Part shown: in pieces, positions 35,973 to 44,700 of the stretch
Layout: each line of letters opens with the position of its first letter
Numbering within the stretch: the stretch's first letter is position 1
Assembly: GCA_965202675.1 (NCBI GenBank)
Contig: OZ241842.1
Span: 1,612,001 to 1,676,000, forward strand
Direction of reading: 5' to 3'
Source: CATQHD01 sp965202675
GTDB taxonomy: Bacteria; Actinomycetota; Acidimicrobiia; Spongiisociales; Spongiisociaceae
Length of the DNA stretch: 64,000 bases
Program-made: the position numbers and the translations under genes
The notes under the pieces: generated by a model
Told to the model about the DNA's origin: nothing
Seen by the model: the letters and a program-made list of their open reading frames with translations, nothing else
The model's database searches: none

Positions 35973-36917
35973 CTACCCGGACATCCGATCCGCATCAAGC
36001 GGCAGTTGATTGCCTGCGCTTTCCAACTGCGCCAACCTGGCCTCGGCTTGTTCGGCATACCGGGGGTCTATTTCATATCCCACGTACCGGCGTCCGGATC
36101 GCACTGCGGCCTCGGCGGTGGTGCCCGACCCCATGAATGGATCCAGGACTAGATCGTCTACGAAGGAGTAGAGTTGGATGAGCCTTAGGGGGAGCTCGAC
36201 CGGGAAGGGGGCGGGGTGGTTGGCCTGCCGGGCGCTGGCGGCCGGGAACTTCCAGACGCTCTTGGTGAACTCCAGGAAGTCATCCCGCTCAATGCTGTCG
36301 GTTCCCTTGCTGTCGTCCTTGGTCCGGCGCTTGTAGCTTCCCTTGGAGAACACCAGGATGTACTCGTGGACGTCGCGCAGCACGGGGTTGCTGGCCGATC
36401 TCCAGCTTCCCCAGGCGCAGGAAGAGCCGGCGCTGGCGCCCTTGTCCCATATGATCTCACCCCTCATATGGAAACCGCACCCCAGGGCGATCTCGATGAT
36501 GTGGGCGTGCAAGGGTATATACGGAGTCCGCCCGACATTGGCGATGTTGATACAGGCGCGCCCTCCGACCACCAGGGTCCTGTAAGTCTCAGCCGCCACG
36601 CCGGTCAACAAGCCCCTGTATTCGGACAATGACAGATCATCGTCGTATTCCTTGCCGACGTTGTAGGGAGGCGAGGTGATCATCAGGTGGACGGATTCGT
36701 CGGGCAGATGCTCCATGTTCCTGCTGTCGGCGCGGTGGATCACGTTCACCTGCGCAGGCGTTTTCTCCTGGTAGGGGCCGCCCGACGCGCCGTCCGCAGC
36801 CGTCAACTCCTCGTACAGCCGGGTGTTGTAGAACTTCGAGGCGTCATGACCCGACCGGCTGACGGTGCCGAACGAGGAGGTCTCCGATCTCTTAGGTTTA
36901 TTTAATGAGTATTCCAT
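35973..36917 (-). CDS. Beta-class DNA methyltransferase of the ThaI-like system
   Basis: The 314-residue amino-methyltransferase has motif IV TSPPYNVG near residue 80 and motif I DPFMGSGTT near 268. That order defines the beta class. The middle (about 130-240) would hold target recognition. I start it at ATG 36917, which overlaps the nuclease stop by 16 bases; ATG 36956 is an alternative. If the partner is ThaI-like (CGCG), the target has no adenine and the product would be N4-methylcytosine. Its GC content is higher than that of the nuclease gene. It converges on the PIN gene. Confidence 0.85.
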   Translation of the reverse strand: MEYSLNKPKRSETSSFGTVSRSGHDASKFYNTRLYEELTAADGASGGPYQEKTPAQVNVIHRADSRNMEHLPDESVHLMITSPPYNVGKEYDDDLSLSEYRGLLTGVAAETYRTLVVGGRACINIANVGRTPYIPLHAHIIEIALGCGFHMRGEIIWDKGASAGSSCAWGSWRSASNPVLRDVHEYILVFSKGSYKRRTKDDSKGTDSIERDDFLEFTKSVWKFPAASARQANHPAPFPVELPLRLIQLYSFVDDLVLDPFMGSGTTAEAAVRSGRRYVGYEIDPRYAEQAEARLAQLESAGNQLPLDADRMSG

Positions 36918-37537
36918 AATTCGATCCAACGCCGATATGTGTCCAATTTTGTCCAAGCCGGGATGGGGTCTCTATCCCATTGAATAGCAAGATGGCGAGT
37001 ACATGCGTGTTCTAATAACATCTCCATAGCATCTTTTGATAGCTCTACACCGCGAGGGTTAGTACCTCGTTTAGGGAACTTCATATAATTATCACTCGAC
37101 AGCGATTCGAATACCTCTTTCTGCACGTGCAGAGGTATCAAATAAAGACGGCCTATTGATCCCCAGTTTATATTAATAAATAATAACTCACTGCTAGGAC
37201 TGTAGGATGAACGAAACTCATTGATTTTAGACCAATCAACTGTCCAAACCAGTTTAACCCCTGTTAACCCTTGTCCAGTTTTTGTTTTAATGGACACAGG
37301 AAAACCCTTTACTATTATATCCATCTTGGGCGAGGTGGTAGGAGGAAATGTAACTTCGTCTGGTCCGTATACGTACATAAACAAGGCTACCAGTACTCGT
37401 TCGCGAGCCGTGCCTACTTCCATACCCAGCCGATCGCCTCGACGGTTCTCTAACTCAACAATGTTGAACAGGGTCGGTAGCACCCTGATAATCCGTTCCT
37501 TATACGGCGTTGAGAACAATTCGCGGCCGAAATCCAT
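36902..37537 (-). CDS. ThaI-like type II restriction endonuclease
   Basis: The 211-residue protein is recognised by blocks of the ThaI family: LPTLFNIVELENRRGDRLGMEVG, then MDIIVKGFPVSIKTK (a PD-(D/E)XK-like core), GVKLVWTVDW, the NWGSIGRLYLIPL block, and FPKRGTNPRGVELSKDAMEMLL. ThaI cuts CGCG. ATG 37537 has AGAAGG 9 bases upstream; GTG 37546 is an alternative. The gene is much AT-richer than its surroundings, which suggests transfer. The methyltransferase follows with overlap, the normal order for a type II pair. Confidence 0.75.
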   Translation of the reverse strand: MDFGRELFSTPYKERIIRVLPTLFNIVELENRRGDRLGMEVGTARERVLVALFMYVYGPDEVTFPPTTSPKMDIIVKGFPVSIKTKTGQGLTGVKLVWTVDWSKINEFRSSYSPSSELLFININWGSIGRLYLIPLHVQKEVFESLSSDNYMKFPKRGTNPRGVELSKDAMEMLLEHACTRHLAIQWDRDPIPAWTKLDTYRRWIELWNTH

Positions 37538-37647
37538 CTGTGTCACCTTCTCAACCTCTCCCAGTTGGCTTCGTCACTGTACCAGAGGGATATGACAAGT
37601 CCTGACCACCTACCCAGGAGAGTGATGGCTCCTCGCGGGAATATTGT

Positions 37648-37669
37648 GAGTGATTACTCTTAGAGTGAT
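37648..37669 (+). promoter_or_regulatory. Inverted repeat at the MerR-regulator start
   Basis: ATTACTC (37653-37659) and GAGTGAT (37663-37669) form an imperfect inverted repeat with a TTA centre, overlapping the start codon. GAGTGAT also occurs directly at 37620 and 37648. This is a candidate operator through which the regulator controls its own operon. Confidence 0.4.
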
Positions 37670-38408
37670 GACTGCCGACGAGACGCGCATCTATCGGGTG
37701 GAGGAGCTGGCCGCCGAGGCGGGGGTGGGGGTGGACACCGTCCGTTACTACCAGGGGATGGGCCTGCTGCCGCCGACCGGGCGGGAGGGCCGCGCCGCGG
37801 TGTACGGGGCGGCGCATCTGACCCGGCTGAGGACCATCCGGGCCCTGGCCGAGGACGGGTTCACCCTGGCCCAGATCAAGCGGCTGCTGGATGAGTCGGG
37901 CCATCCTTTGCTGGCCTCGTTGGCCGGGTCTGCGGTCGGCCTCACCAGGGCGGAGCTGGCGGAACGGTCCGGGCTGGCACCGGCGCTGGTGGACATCGCC
38001 GCGTCGGCCGGGCTGATCGAACCGCTGGACGGGGAGGGCGGGGAGGGCGGGGAGCGGTTCCCGCCCGATGTGGCGCCCATGCTGGCCGCCGGGGTGTCCC
38101 TCCTGGAGGCGGGGTTCCCTCTGGACGAGCTGGCGGCTCTGGCCGCCCGCCACGCCACCGGCGTCGAGAGCGTGGTGGATGAAGCCATCGACCTGTTCAG
38201 CGAGCACGTACGGGGAGAGCATTCCGACCGCCCCGAGCAGCTCGCCGAGCTGTTCCGCCATGTGACCAGGTTGGTGGCCCAGCACTTCCACCACACGGTC
38301 ATCAATCGGGTGAAGGAAAGGCTGGAGGGTTCCGACGACCCGGCCCTGATGGAGGCTTTCCGGAAAGCCGGGCGGCAGCGGCTCGTCATCTCCACCGAAT
38401 GGACGTGA
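37668..38408 (+). CDS. MerR-family transcription regulator
   Basis: The 246-residue protein has an N-terminal winged-helix MerR domain (YRVEELAAEAGVGVDTVRYYQGMGLLPP; residues about 8-75 with the GFTLAQIKRLL helix). The C-terminal part of about 165 residues is helical, longer than in simple metal sensors, and lacks a clear metal-binding cysteine set. ATG 37668 overlaps an inverted repeat. The last codons overlap the menF start by 10 bases, which suggests it regulates menaquinone synthesis genes in the same transcript. Confidence 0.85.
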   Translation: MTADETRIYRVEELAAEAGVGVDTVRYYQGMGLLPPTGREGRAAVYGAAHLTRLRTIRALAEDGFTLAQIKRLLDESGHPLLASLAGSAVGLTRAELAERSGLAPALVDIAASAGLIEPLDGEGGEGGERFPPDVAPMLAAGVSLLEAGFPLDELAALAARHATGVESVVDEAIDLFSEHVRGEHSDRPEQLAELFRHVTRLVAQHFHHTVINRVKERLEGSDDPALMEAFRKAGRQRLVISTEWT

Positions 38409-39790
38409 CGGACCGGCGCCGGCTGGCGGATCGGATAAGCAAGGCCGCCGCCCGGGCCGCCGTATCGGGGCGGCCGTCGATGGTTACCCTGGCGGTTCCG
38501 GCGGAGGAGGTAGATCCGCTCGCCCTGGCGCTGGGCGCCGGGCCGCCCTTCGCCTATTGGGAGGCGCCCGACCGGGGTTTTTCCATCGCGGCCCTCGGCG
38601 AGGCGCACGCCATCATGCCGGAAGCCGGGCCGAACCGGTTCATGGACGCTTCGGCGGCGCTGCGAGGCCTGGCTGCCCGGACCCATCAGGCCGCCTTCGA
38701 CGGCGCCGAACGGGCGGCTCTGCTGCTGGGGGGCTTCTCGTTCCACCCCTATGGAGGGTGGCCGGGATTCCCGTCCGGGCGGTTGACGCTTCCCGAGCTG
38801 GCGCTCATCCGCCGGGGCCCCGGCGACAGAACATGGGTCGCCGCCGCCGCGATCCATGGGGAGGACAACCCCGGCGAGCAGGCCGGGCGCATGATCGAGC
38901 GGATCGAACACGCTTCCGCCCTGCGGCCCGGACGGATCGAGCCCCGGACGGATGAACCGCCGCCGGGGGAGGCCGCCGGACCCGGAGACCCCCGCTTCCT
39001 GGAAAAGGCGGAAGATGCGGTCGGGTGCATCCGAAACGGCGGGCTCGACAAGGTGGTGCTGGCCCGCCGGGTGGAGGCGGCCGGCCGCCCGGAGTTGGGC
39101 CCGTTCCTGGCTGCGCTGCGGCGGGTCCACGGCGCGTGCGCGGTCTTCGCCTTCAGCGGGGCGGAGGGCCGGGTCTTCTGCGGCGCCACCCCCGAGCTCC
39201 TGGCCCGGGTAGACGGTGTGAACGTGTCTACCCTCGCGCTGGCCGGAACGGCCCCCCGGAGCCGCGACCCCGTCGAGGACCGGCGCCTCGCCGAGCGCCT
39301 CATGAACGATCCCAAGGAGCTGGCGGAACACCGCTGCGTGCACGACGAAATACGACGCCGGTTGGCCGACGGCGGCTTCGCCCTCGACCCCGCCGCCCCG
39401 GTCGGGGTGCTGCGCCTGGCCGGCCTCCAACACCTGGCCGCGCCGGTCGGAGCGGTCGCCCCCGTCGGGACGAACATCCTGGACGCGGCGGGCGCCCTGC
39501 ATCCCACCCCCGCGGTGGCGGGCCTCCCGAGGGGCGCCGCCCTGGATTGGATCGACCGCAACGAGGGCTTCGACCGGGGTTGGTACGCCGGACCGGTCGG
39601 CTACTGCGACCTGGCCGGCAACGGTGAGCTGTACGCCGCCCTCCGTTGCTGTCTGATCGAAGAGGACCGATCCCTGGCGTTCGCCGGGGCCGGGATTGTG
39701 GCGGCGTCCTCGCCGGAGCGGGAGCTGGAGGAGATCGGCCTGAAACTCGGCGCGGTGCTGCCCTACCTGCCGGGGGCCGGCGCAGGATGA
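38399..39790 (+). CDS. menF: Isochorismate synthase
   Basis: The 463-residue chorismate-utilising enzyme converts chorismate to isochorismate, the first committed step to menaquinone. The C-terminal catalytic domain shows LDKVVLARR (about 217), FSGAEGRVFCGATPELL, TLALAGTAPRS, PKELAEHRCVHDEI, PTPAVAGLPRGAALDWI and GWYAGPVGYCDLAG, plus AGAGIVAASSPERELEE with metal-binding acids. MenF and siderophore EntC-type enzymes share these motifs; the following menD supports menF. Its ATGA overlaps the menD start. Confidence 0.92.
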   Translation: MDVTDRRRLADRISKAAARAAVSGRPSMVTLAVPAEEVDPLALALGAGPPFAYWEAPDRGFSIAALGEAHAIMPEAGPNRFMDASAALRGLAARTHQAAFDGAERAALLLGGFSFHPYGGWPGFPSGRLTLPELALIRRGPGDRTWVAAAAIHGEDNPGEQAGRMIERIEHASALRPGRIEPRTDEPPPGEAAGPGDPRFLEKAEDAVGCIRNGGLDKVVLARRVEAAGRPELGPFLAALRRVHGACAVFAFSGAEGRVFCGATPELLARVDGVNVSTLALAGTAPRSRDPVEDRRLAERLMNDPKELAEHRCVHDEIRRRLADGGFALDPAAPVGVLRLAGLQHLAAPVGAVAPVGTNILDAAGALHPTPAVAGLPRGAALDWIDRNEGFDRGWYAGPVGYCDLAGNGELYAALRCCLIEEDRSLAFAGAGIVAASSPERELEEIGLKLGAVLPYLPGAGAG

Positions 39791-41466
39791 ACGGCCGCCG
39801 CCGGCGCGCCTACGCCGCCGCCGACGCTCTGGCGGCCGCCCTCCGGGCCGGGCGGGCGGCGGGGGCGGTGATCTCGCCCGGTTCCCGCTCCACCCCCCTG
39901 GCGTTGGCCGCCGCCGCCTGGGGACCGCCCTGGCGGGTGGTGCTCGACGAGCGCTCGGCCGGGTTCGCCGCCCTCGGCATGGCCAAGGCATCCGGGAGGC
40001 CGGCGGCGCTGATCTGCACCTCCGGCACGGCCGCCGCCAACTACCTGCCCGCGGTGGCGGAGGCCGACCGGGCGCGGACGCCCCTCGCAGTGCTCACCGC
40101 CGACCGCCCGCCCGGATTCCTCGAACGGGACGCCCCGCAGACCATCGACCAGATCGGCCTGTACGGAAGCCGGGTGCGGGCCGCCGCCAACCTGCCGGTA
40201 GCGCACGAATGCGACCCCCGGCGGGCGGCCGAGGAGATGCACCGGCTGCTCCGGGCCGCCGCGCCGCCCAACGCCGGGCCGGTCCACATGAACATCCCCT
40301 TCGCCAAGCCGTTGGAGCCTCCCCCCCGCCGGCCGCCCCCGCTCGAGGCGCCCGCCCCGGAGCCGCCCCCGCCGGCCGCTGTCGACCCCCGCTCGGCGGA
40401 GCGGCTGCGGCGCTTCATGGAACGGGCGGAGCGGGGGGCGGTGCTGGCCGGACCGCGCCCTGTGGACCCGGCCGAACGGGAGGCCGTATACCGGCTGGGG
40501 GAGGCGGGGTGGCCGATCCTGGCCGATCCGCTGTCGGGCCTGCGGGCCTTTGACCGCGCCAACCTGATCACCGCGGGGGACCTGCTGCTGCGCAACGCCG
40601 GGTTCGCCGCCGAACACACGCCCGACTCGCTTATCCGCATCGGCGGCGCCCCCACCGGGTCGGCAACCCAGGACTGGATGGAGGGGCCGGCGGCTCCCTG
40701 CGCCTTCCTGGACCCCGACTTCCGGTGGACCGCTCCGGGGCCGGAGCTGGTGCTCCGCGACCCGATCGCCCCCCTGCTGGAGGCGGTTGCCCCGCCCCCG
40801 CTCGACCCCGGATGGGGGGAGTCGTGGCAGGCCGCCGAGGAGCGGATGCGCCGCCGCCGCCGGATCGAACGGTCGGAACACCCCGGCGCGGAACCGGCGG
40901 TGACGGCGGCGGTGCTCGAATCCGAGCCGGTCGTGTGGGTGGGTTCGAGCCTGCCGGTGCGCCACGCCGATGCGATGATGGAGGCCGGATGCCCCGCAGT
41001 CGTGCTCGGCAACCGGGGCGCCTGCGGCATCGACGGCGCGGTCGCTTCGGCGGCGGGGGCGGCCCTGGCCCTGGGGCGGCGGGTTACCGCCCTGATAGGC
41101 GACCTCACCTTCCTGCACGATGCGGGGTCGCTGGCCGCCGCCCGGAGGCTGGGGGCGGATATGACCATCGCGGTGCTCGACAACGGCGGCGGGGCGATCT
41201 TCGAAGCCCTCCCCTACCTGCGCTCCCTCCGCGAGGAAGGCGGCGCGGAGGCCTGCGCCGAGGGCAGGGAGCTCTTTGTCGCCCCGCACGGCCAGGACCT
41301 GGCCGCGGTGGCCGCCGGGTTCGGGGTATGGGCCGAGCGCGTGGATCCCCCCCGGATAACGGAGGCGCTGGCCGGGGCCCGCTCCCGCCCCGGCGTCAGC
41401 GTCCTGGTCGCCGAGACCGACTCCGCCGCTGCCTTCGCCGCCTATGACCGCCTGGTTCGGGAATAA
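39787..41466 (+). CDS. menD: SEPHCHC synthase (MenD)
   Basis: The 559-residue ThDP enzyme joins 2-oxoglutarate-derived succinate semialdehyde to isochorismate. The N-terminal domain shows SPGSRSTPLALAA, VLDERSAGFAALGMAKA with the catalytic Glu, CTSGTAAANYLPAV and LTADRPP. The C-terminal part shows GNRGACGIDGAVASAAG, LIGDLTFLHDAGSL and AVLDNGGGAIFEALPY, the ThDP/Mg site. The start overlaps menF (ATGA). The remaining men genes are not in this window. Confidence 0.95.
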   Translation: MNGRRRRAYAAADALAAALRAGRAAGAVISPGSRSTPLALAAAAWGPPWRVVLDERSAGFAALGMAKASGRPAALICTSGTAAANYLPAVAEADRARTPLAVLTADRPPGFLERDAPQTIDQIGLYGSRVRAAANLPVAHECDPRRAAEEMHRLLRAAAPPNAGPVHMNIPFAKPLEPPPRRPPPLEAPAPEPPPPAAVDPRSAERLRRFMERAERGAVLAGPRPVDPAEREAVYRLGEAGWPILADPLSGLRAFDRANLITAGDLLLRNAGFAAEHTPDSLIRIGGAPTGSATQDWMEGPAAPCAFLDPDFRWTAPGPELVLRDPIAPLLEAVAPPPLDPGWGESWQAAEERMRRRRRIERSEHPGAEPAVTAAVLESEPVVWVGSSLPVRHADAMMEAGCPAVVLGNRGACGIDGAVASAAGAALALGRRVTALIGDLTFLHDAGSLAAARRLGADMTIAVLDNGGGAIFEALPYLRSLREEGGAEACAEGRELFVAPHGQDLAAVAAGFGVWAERVDPPRITEALAGARSRPGVSVLVAETDSAAAFAAYDRLVRE

Positions 41467-41561
41467 CGGGCGCCCGCCGGCAATACCCCGGCGCCGGAGC
41501 ATCCGGTGATACCCTCGTCCGGAGGAAAGCCCAGACAGACCTGTAAGGAGGAAACCGACCC

Positions 41562-42254
41562 ATGTTCGGCATACTGGCCCAATCGGACGGGGTGTCCGAC
41601 CTGTTCGACGGAGTAACCGACGGCCTCACGAACGCGTGGCAGAGCGTCATAGAGTTCATACCCAAGCTGATCGGCGCCCTGGTCATCCTCCTCGTCGGGT
41701 GGTTCATAGCCCGGCTCGTGCGCAACGGCTTCGAGCGTTTCTTCCGGCGGGTGGGGCTGGACCGGCTCCTCGAGCGCGCCGGCCTCAACACCGCGATGGA
41801 GGGCGCCGGGTACACGGCTTCGGGGTTGACCGCCCGCGTCATCCACTGGATGGCCCTGCTGGTCGTGTTCCTGCTCGCCGCGCAGACCCTCCGGATCGGG
41901 CAGCTCAGCGAGCTGCTGGGCAACCTGATCGCCTACCTGCCGCTGGTCGTCGCCGCCATCATCATCCTGATCGTCGCCGCGGCCATCGGATCGTTCATCG
42001 CCGAGTTGGCCGGGCCGTTTGCGGAGGAGCACGGGGTCGCCTGGCTTCCCCGGATAGCCCGCTGGGCGGTGATCGGGTTCGGCGTGTTCGCCTCGTTGAA
42101 CACCCTGAACCTGGCCGCCGAAATCGTGAACATCCTGTTCCTTGCGTTGGTGGGGACGGTCGCGGTGACCGTGGCCATCTCCTTCGGCGTCGGAGGCATC
42201 AAGGCGGCCGAGAGCTGGTGGACGCGGATGCTTCCCGACCGCAAGGCCGACTAG
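41562..42254 (+). CDS. Conserved-TM-helix membrane protein (MscS N-terminus-like)
   Basis: The 230-residue protein has four hydrophobic segments (about 35-55, 93-112, 125-150, 168-205). The first reads IPKLIGALVILLVGWFIARLV and is followed by FFRRVGLDRLLERAGL, the conserved TM helix found at the N-terminus of small-conductance mechanosensitive channels. The beta domain of MscS is missing, so channel function is uncertain. AAGGAGG precedes ATG 41562. Confidence 0.8.
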   Translation: MFGILAQSDGVSDLFDGVTDGLTNAWQSVIEFIPKLIGALVILLVGWFIARLVRNGFERFFRRVGLDRLLERAGLNTAMEGAGYTASGLTARVIHWMALLVVFLLAAQTLRIGQLSELLGNLIAYLPLVVAAIIILIVAAAIGSFIAELAGPFAEEHGVAWLPRIARWAVIGFGVFASLNTLNLAAEIVNILFLALVGTVAVTVAISFGVGGIKAAESWWTRMLPDRKAD

Positions 42255-42287
42255 GGCCGCGGTCGATCAAGCCCTCAAAACCGGCAG

Positions 42288-42330
42288 GCCGCCGCCTTCC
42301 TTTGGGCCGGGCGGCGGGCCTTCCGCCCTT
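42288..42330 (+). terminator. Possible hairpin terminator
   Basis: GGCCGCCGCC and GGCGGCGGGCC form an imperfect GC stem after the membrane-protein gene, followed by a short pyrimidine-rich stretch without a long T-run. Confidence 0.3.
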
Positions 42331-42364
42331 TGTTGCCATATAATTCGGTAACCGGAGGGGTTTC

Positions 42365-42964
42365 GTGCCAACTGCACCCGAAGAAAGCGTGGTCGGGGTA
42401 AAGCCTCTGGACGGCTATCGGCTTTGGATACGCCTGGGGGACGGTTCCGAAGCCGTAGTCGATCTGACCGAATGGATTCACGAAGGCAACGCCCTGTTCG
42501 CCCGGCTGAAGGATCCCCGGGAGTTCCGGCGTGTGCATGTCACTTCCGGCATGGTGGCCTGGGGAAGCGAACAGAACGGCGACGATATCGAGTTGCCGCC
42601 CGAACGCGTGTATGAGTGGGTTACCGGCAACAAATGGGAGCGGGCGCCGGTCGACTTTATCAAAGCGGTGGAGGTAGAGGCCAGAGAGGGGCTGACCCTA
42701 TGGGTGCGGTTCTCAGACGGAACAAGCGGCATAGTCGAATGCCGCCACTTGCTAGAACACTATCCGTATTACCCGTTGGAGAACCGTGATATTTTCGAGA
42801 AGGTTCATGTAAACGGGTCGGGAACGATTGTCTGGGATATGAGTTTACAGTTGGCGATGTCGGATGATTACGCCTACAAGAAGATAACCGGTCGATCTCT
42901 GGACGAAGCCCGAACCGCGCCGCCCGAAGAATCAGAAAGGCTGGTAGCCGCCTCTGTCTCCTAG
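42365..42964 (+). CDS. Tandem DUF2442 protein
   Basis: The 199-residue protein has two copies of a DUF2442-like domain: about 8-57 (VVGVKPLDGYRLWIRLGDGS ... VHV) and about 99-155 (IKAVEVEAREGLTLWVRFSDG ... VHV). DUF2442 proteins are usually single-domain and often encoded near DUF4160 proteins in presumed toxin-antitoxin pairs; no such partner is adjacent. GTG 42365 has GGAGGGG 4 bases upstream. Confidence 0.75.
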   Translation: MPTAPEESVVGVKPLDGYRLWIRLGDGSEAVVDLTEWIHEGNALFARLKDPREFRRVHVTSGMVAWGSEQNGDDIELPPERVYEWVTGNKWERAPVDFIKAVEVEAREGLTLWVRFSDGTSGIVECRHLLEHYPYYPLENRDIFEKVHVNGSGTIVWDMSLQLAMSDDYAYKKITGRSLDEARTAPPEESERLVAASVS

Positions 42965-42997
42965 CATTGTTGAAGCTGTGCATTAGGACGAGGACGG

Positions 42998-43672
42998 CTA
43001 TCTAGCAGTAATCTGATCCTTTTCTTGGTCTACAGCACATCGTAGCTTGCAATATGTTACAGGCTTTGCTCCAATTTCCTTTAGGGTGCTCAAATATATA
43101 TTTTGTCGAGGGTTTCTTCCTTTTTTAACCAACTCACCATCCAATTCATCTAACCTTTGAGTGCTTACTACATAGAATTTCCATTGGGAAATATCCAGTG
43201 GACATATTTTATTTCGGTCCTGCTCCTTGAGCAGGCAGAAAACATAGACATGACACCGGCGCTTGGACTCCTCAGACCATGGCCTTTTACAACTCCTTTT
43301 GTCTTTAAAATGTTCTACTTCTTCAACTCTTTTGGGTTCTATACTGAATTTTATTGGAGATTTTGGACAGCAATCATCGTGCCAAGATTGTACATAGGCG
43401 GCACACTTAACCTCGATCTTGGTTTCTCCGTCTAAATCTAAAAAGTCGTAGGGATCCCATTCCTTACGAATGCTTTTTTGAATATTTAAACCCAAAGCTT
43501 GCGCGACCAAAAACTCCGCTAGTATACCACGTATCGTATTGTTCGATATATCAGAATTTGCCCATGCCCAAAAGTCTTTCACACTAGCATACTCCTTCCC
43601 ATCTAAATGAAATCTCTCATTGCCCTTTAACCTTTTGGCGGTGTTTGCCTCACTTGTCTCGATTTCTTTCAT
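42998..43672 (-). CDS. AT-rich gene with PD-(D/E)XK-like motif
   Basis: The 224-residue protein starts at ATG 43672 behind GGAAGGAG. An RGILAEFLVAQAL helix (about 48-60) is followed by DPYDFLDLDGETKIEVKC (about 75-92), a D...ExK arrangement as in PD-(D/E)XK nucleases. Cys and His residues follow (CCPKSP, CKRPW, RRCHVYVFC). The gene is far AT-richer than both neighbours and rich in Lys, so it was probably acquired recently. An orphan restriction-type or DNA-repair nuclease is plausible. No methyltransferase is adjacent. Confidence 0.6.
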   Translation of the reverse strand: MKEIETSEANTAKRLKGNERFHLDGKEYASVKDFWAWANSDISNNTIRGILAEFLVAQALGLNIQKSIRKEWDPYDFLDLDGETKIEVKCAAYVQSWHDDCCPKSPIKFSIEPKRVEEVEHFKDKRSCKRPWSEESKRRCHVYVFCLLKEQDRNKICPLDISQWKFYVVSTQRLDELDGELVKKGRNPRQNIYLSTLKEIGAKPVTYCKLRCAVDQEKDQITAR

Positions 43673-43764
43673 TTTGCCACTCCTTCCAAGCAATCAGGCA
43701 GTCAGCCTTTGAAGTCGGTGAGCACGGGCCCGTAACGTTACCAGAGCTACTACGCTACGACGCC

Positions 43765-44352
43765 ATGAGCCGATACGACCGAGAAACCGCCCTGGTGGTG
43801 GTGGATGTCCAGAACGACTTTGCCGACCCCGGCGGGAGCCTGTACGTGCCGGGGGGGGACACCCGGGTGGTGCCGGCCGTCAACCGCGAGGTCAAGGCGG
43901 CGGCAGCGGCGGGCGCCCGCGTCTTCTACACCCAGGACTGGCATCCCGAGCGCACCCCCCACTTTGCCGTGGACGGGGGGATCTGGCCGGTGCACTGCGT
44001 GGCGGGAACACGGGGGGCGGAGTTCCACCCCGACCTAGTGGTGGAGGGCCCCAGCGTGCATAAGGGGGCCAACGGCGAGGACGGTTATTCGGGCTTCACG
44101 ATGCGGGATCCGGTCTCCGGCGAGACGATCCCCACCCCTCTGGCCTCCATGATCCGAGAAGCCGGATGCAGCCGGGTGGTAGTGGTGGGGCTGGCCCTCG
44201 ATTACTGCGTCAAGGACACCGCCCTGGACGCGGCGGCGGACGGCTTCGAGACCTCCGTCCTGCTCGACGCCACCCTATCCGTCGATCTGCAGCCGGGCGA
44301 CGGCGACAAGGCGGTGGCCGAGCTCGAGCAGGCCGGCGTCGCGGTCGTCTGA
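43765..44352 (+). CDS. pncA: Nicotinamidase/isochorismatase-family hydrolase
   Basis: The 195-residue cysteine hydrolase has the catalytic Asp in VVDVQNDF (about 11-16), metal ligands in QDWHPERTPHF, Lys in VHKGANGEDGYS and Cys in LALDYCVKDTA (near 151). The block order fits nicotinamidase, which turns nicotinamide into nicotinate for NAD salvage. ATG 43765 begins the conserved part, and the frame is open upstream without a good ribosome-binding site. Confidence 0.85.
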   Translation: MSRYDRETALVVVDVQNDFADPGGSLYVPGGDTRVVPAVNREVKAAAAAGARVFYTQDWHPERTPHFAVDGGIWPVHCVAGTRGAEFHPDLVVEGPSVHKGANGEDGYSGFTMRDPVSGETIPTPLASMIREAGCSRVVVVGLALDYCVKDTALDAAADGFETSVLLDATLSVDLQPGDGDKAVAELEQAGVAVV

Positions 44353-44379
44353 TCCATCCCGAAGCAGAAAGGTCATACC

Positions 44380-44700
44380 ATGACAGACGGCGCCGACTGG
44401 CTCGACGAGATCAGCGCCGGGGAATACGAGTGGACGAGGCCCGGCCGGACATCGCTCGAAACCATGCTGCGCCCCGGCTTTCCCTGCCGCATAATGCTGG
44501 GCGCGGTGAAGGATCACCCGGTCCTTTATGCGGCCATCGGAGTCAACGGCACCGTCGACTACTGGCAGTGGGCCACGCTGGACGCGCAGACTTCGGAACC
44601 CTTGCCGAAGGCGGAGGCCATCGAACAGCTCTGGTCGCTCATCGAGATGGCGCTGCTCACCTCCAAGAGCCGGGTCAAACCCAAACTGCTGGACGCATGA
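44380..44700 (+). CDS. Small protein of unknown function coupled to the GHKL ATPase
   Basis: The 106-residue acidic protein has no recognised motif or membrane segment. ATG 44380 follows AGAAAGG, 27 bases after the nicotinamidase-like gene, and its stop overlaps the next start (ATGA). The coupling suggests the two products act together. Confidence 0.6.
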   Translation: MTDGADWLDEISAGEYEWTRPGRTSLETMLRPGFPCRIMLGAVKDHPVLYAAIGVNGTVDYWQWATLDAQTSEPLPKAEAIEQLWSLIEMALLTSKSRVKPKLLDA

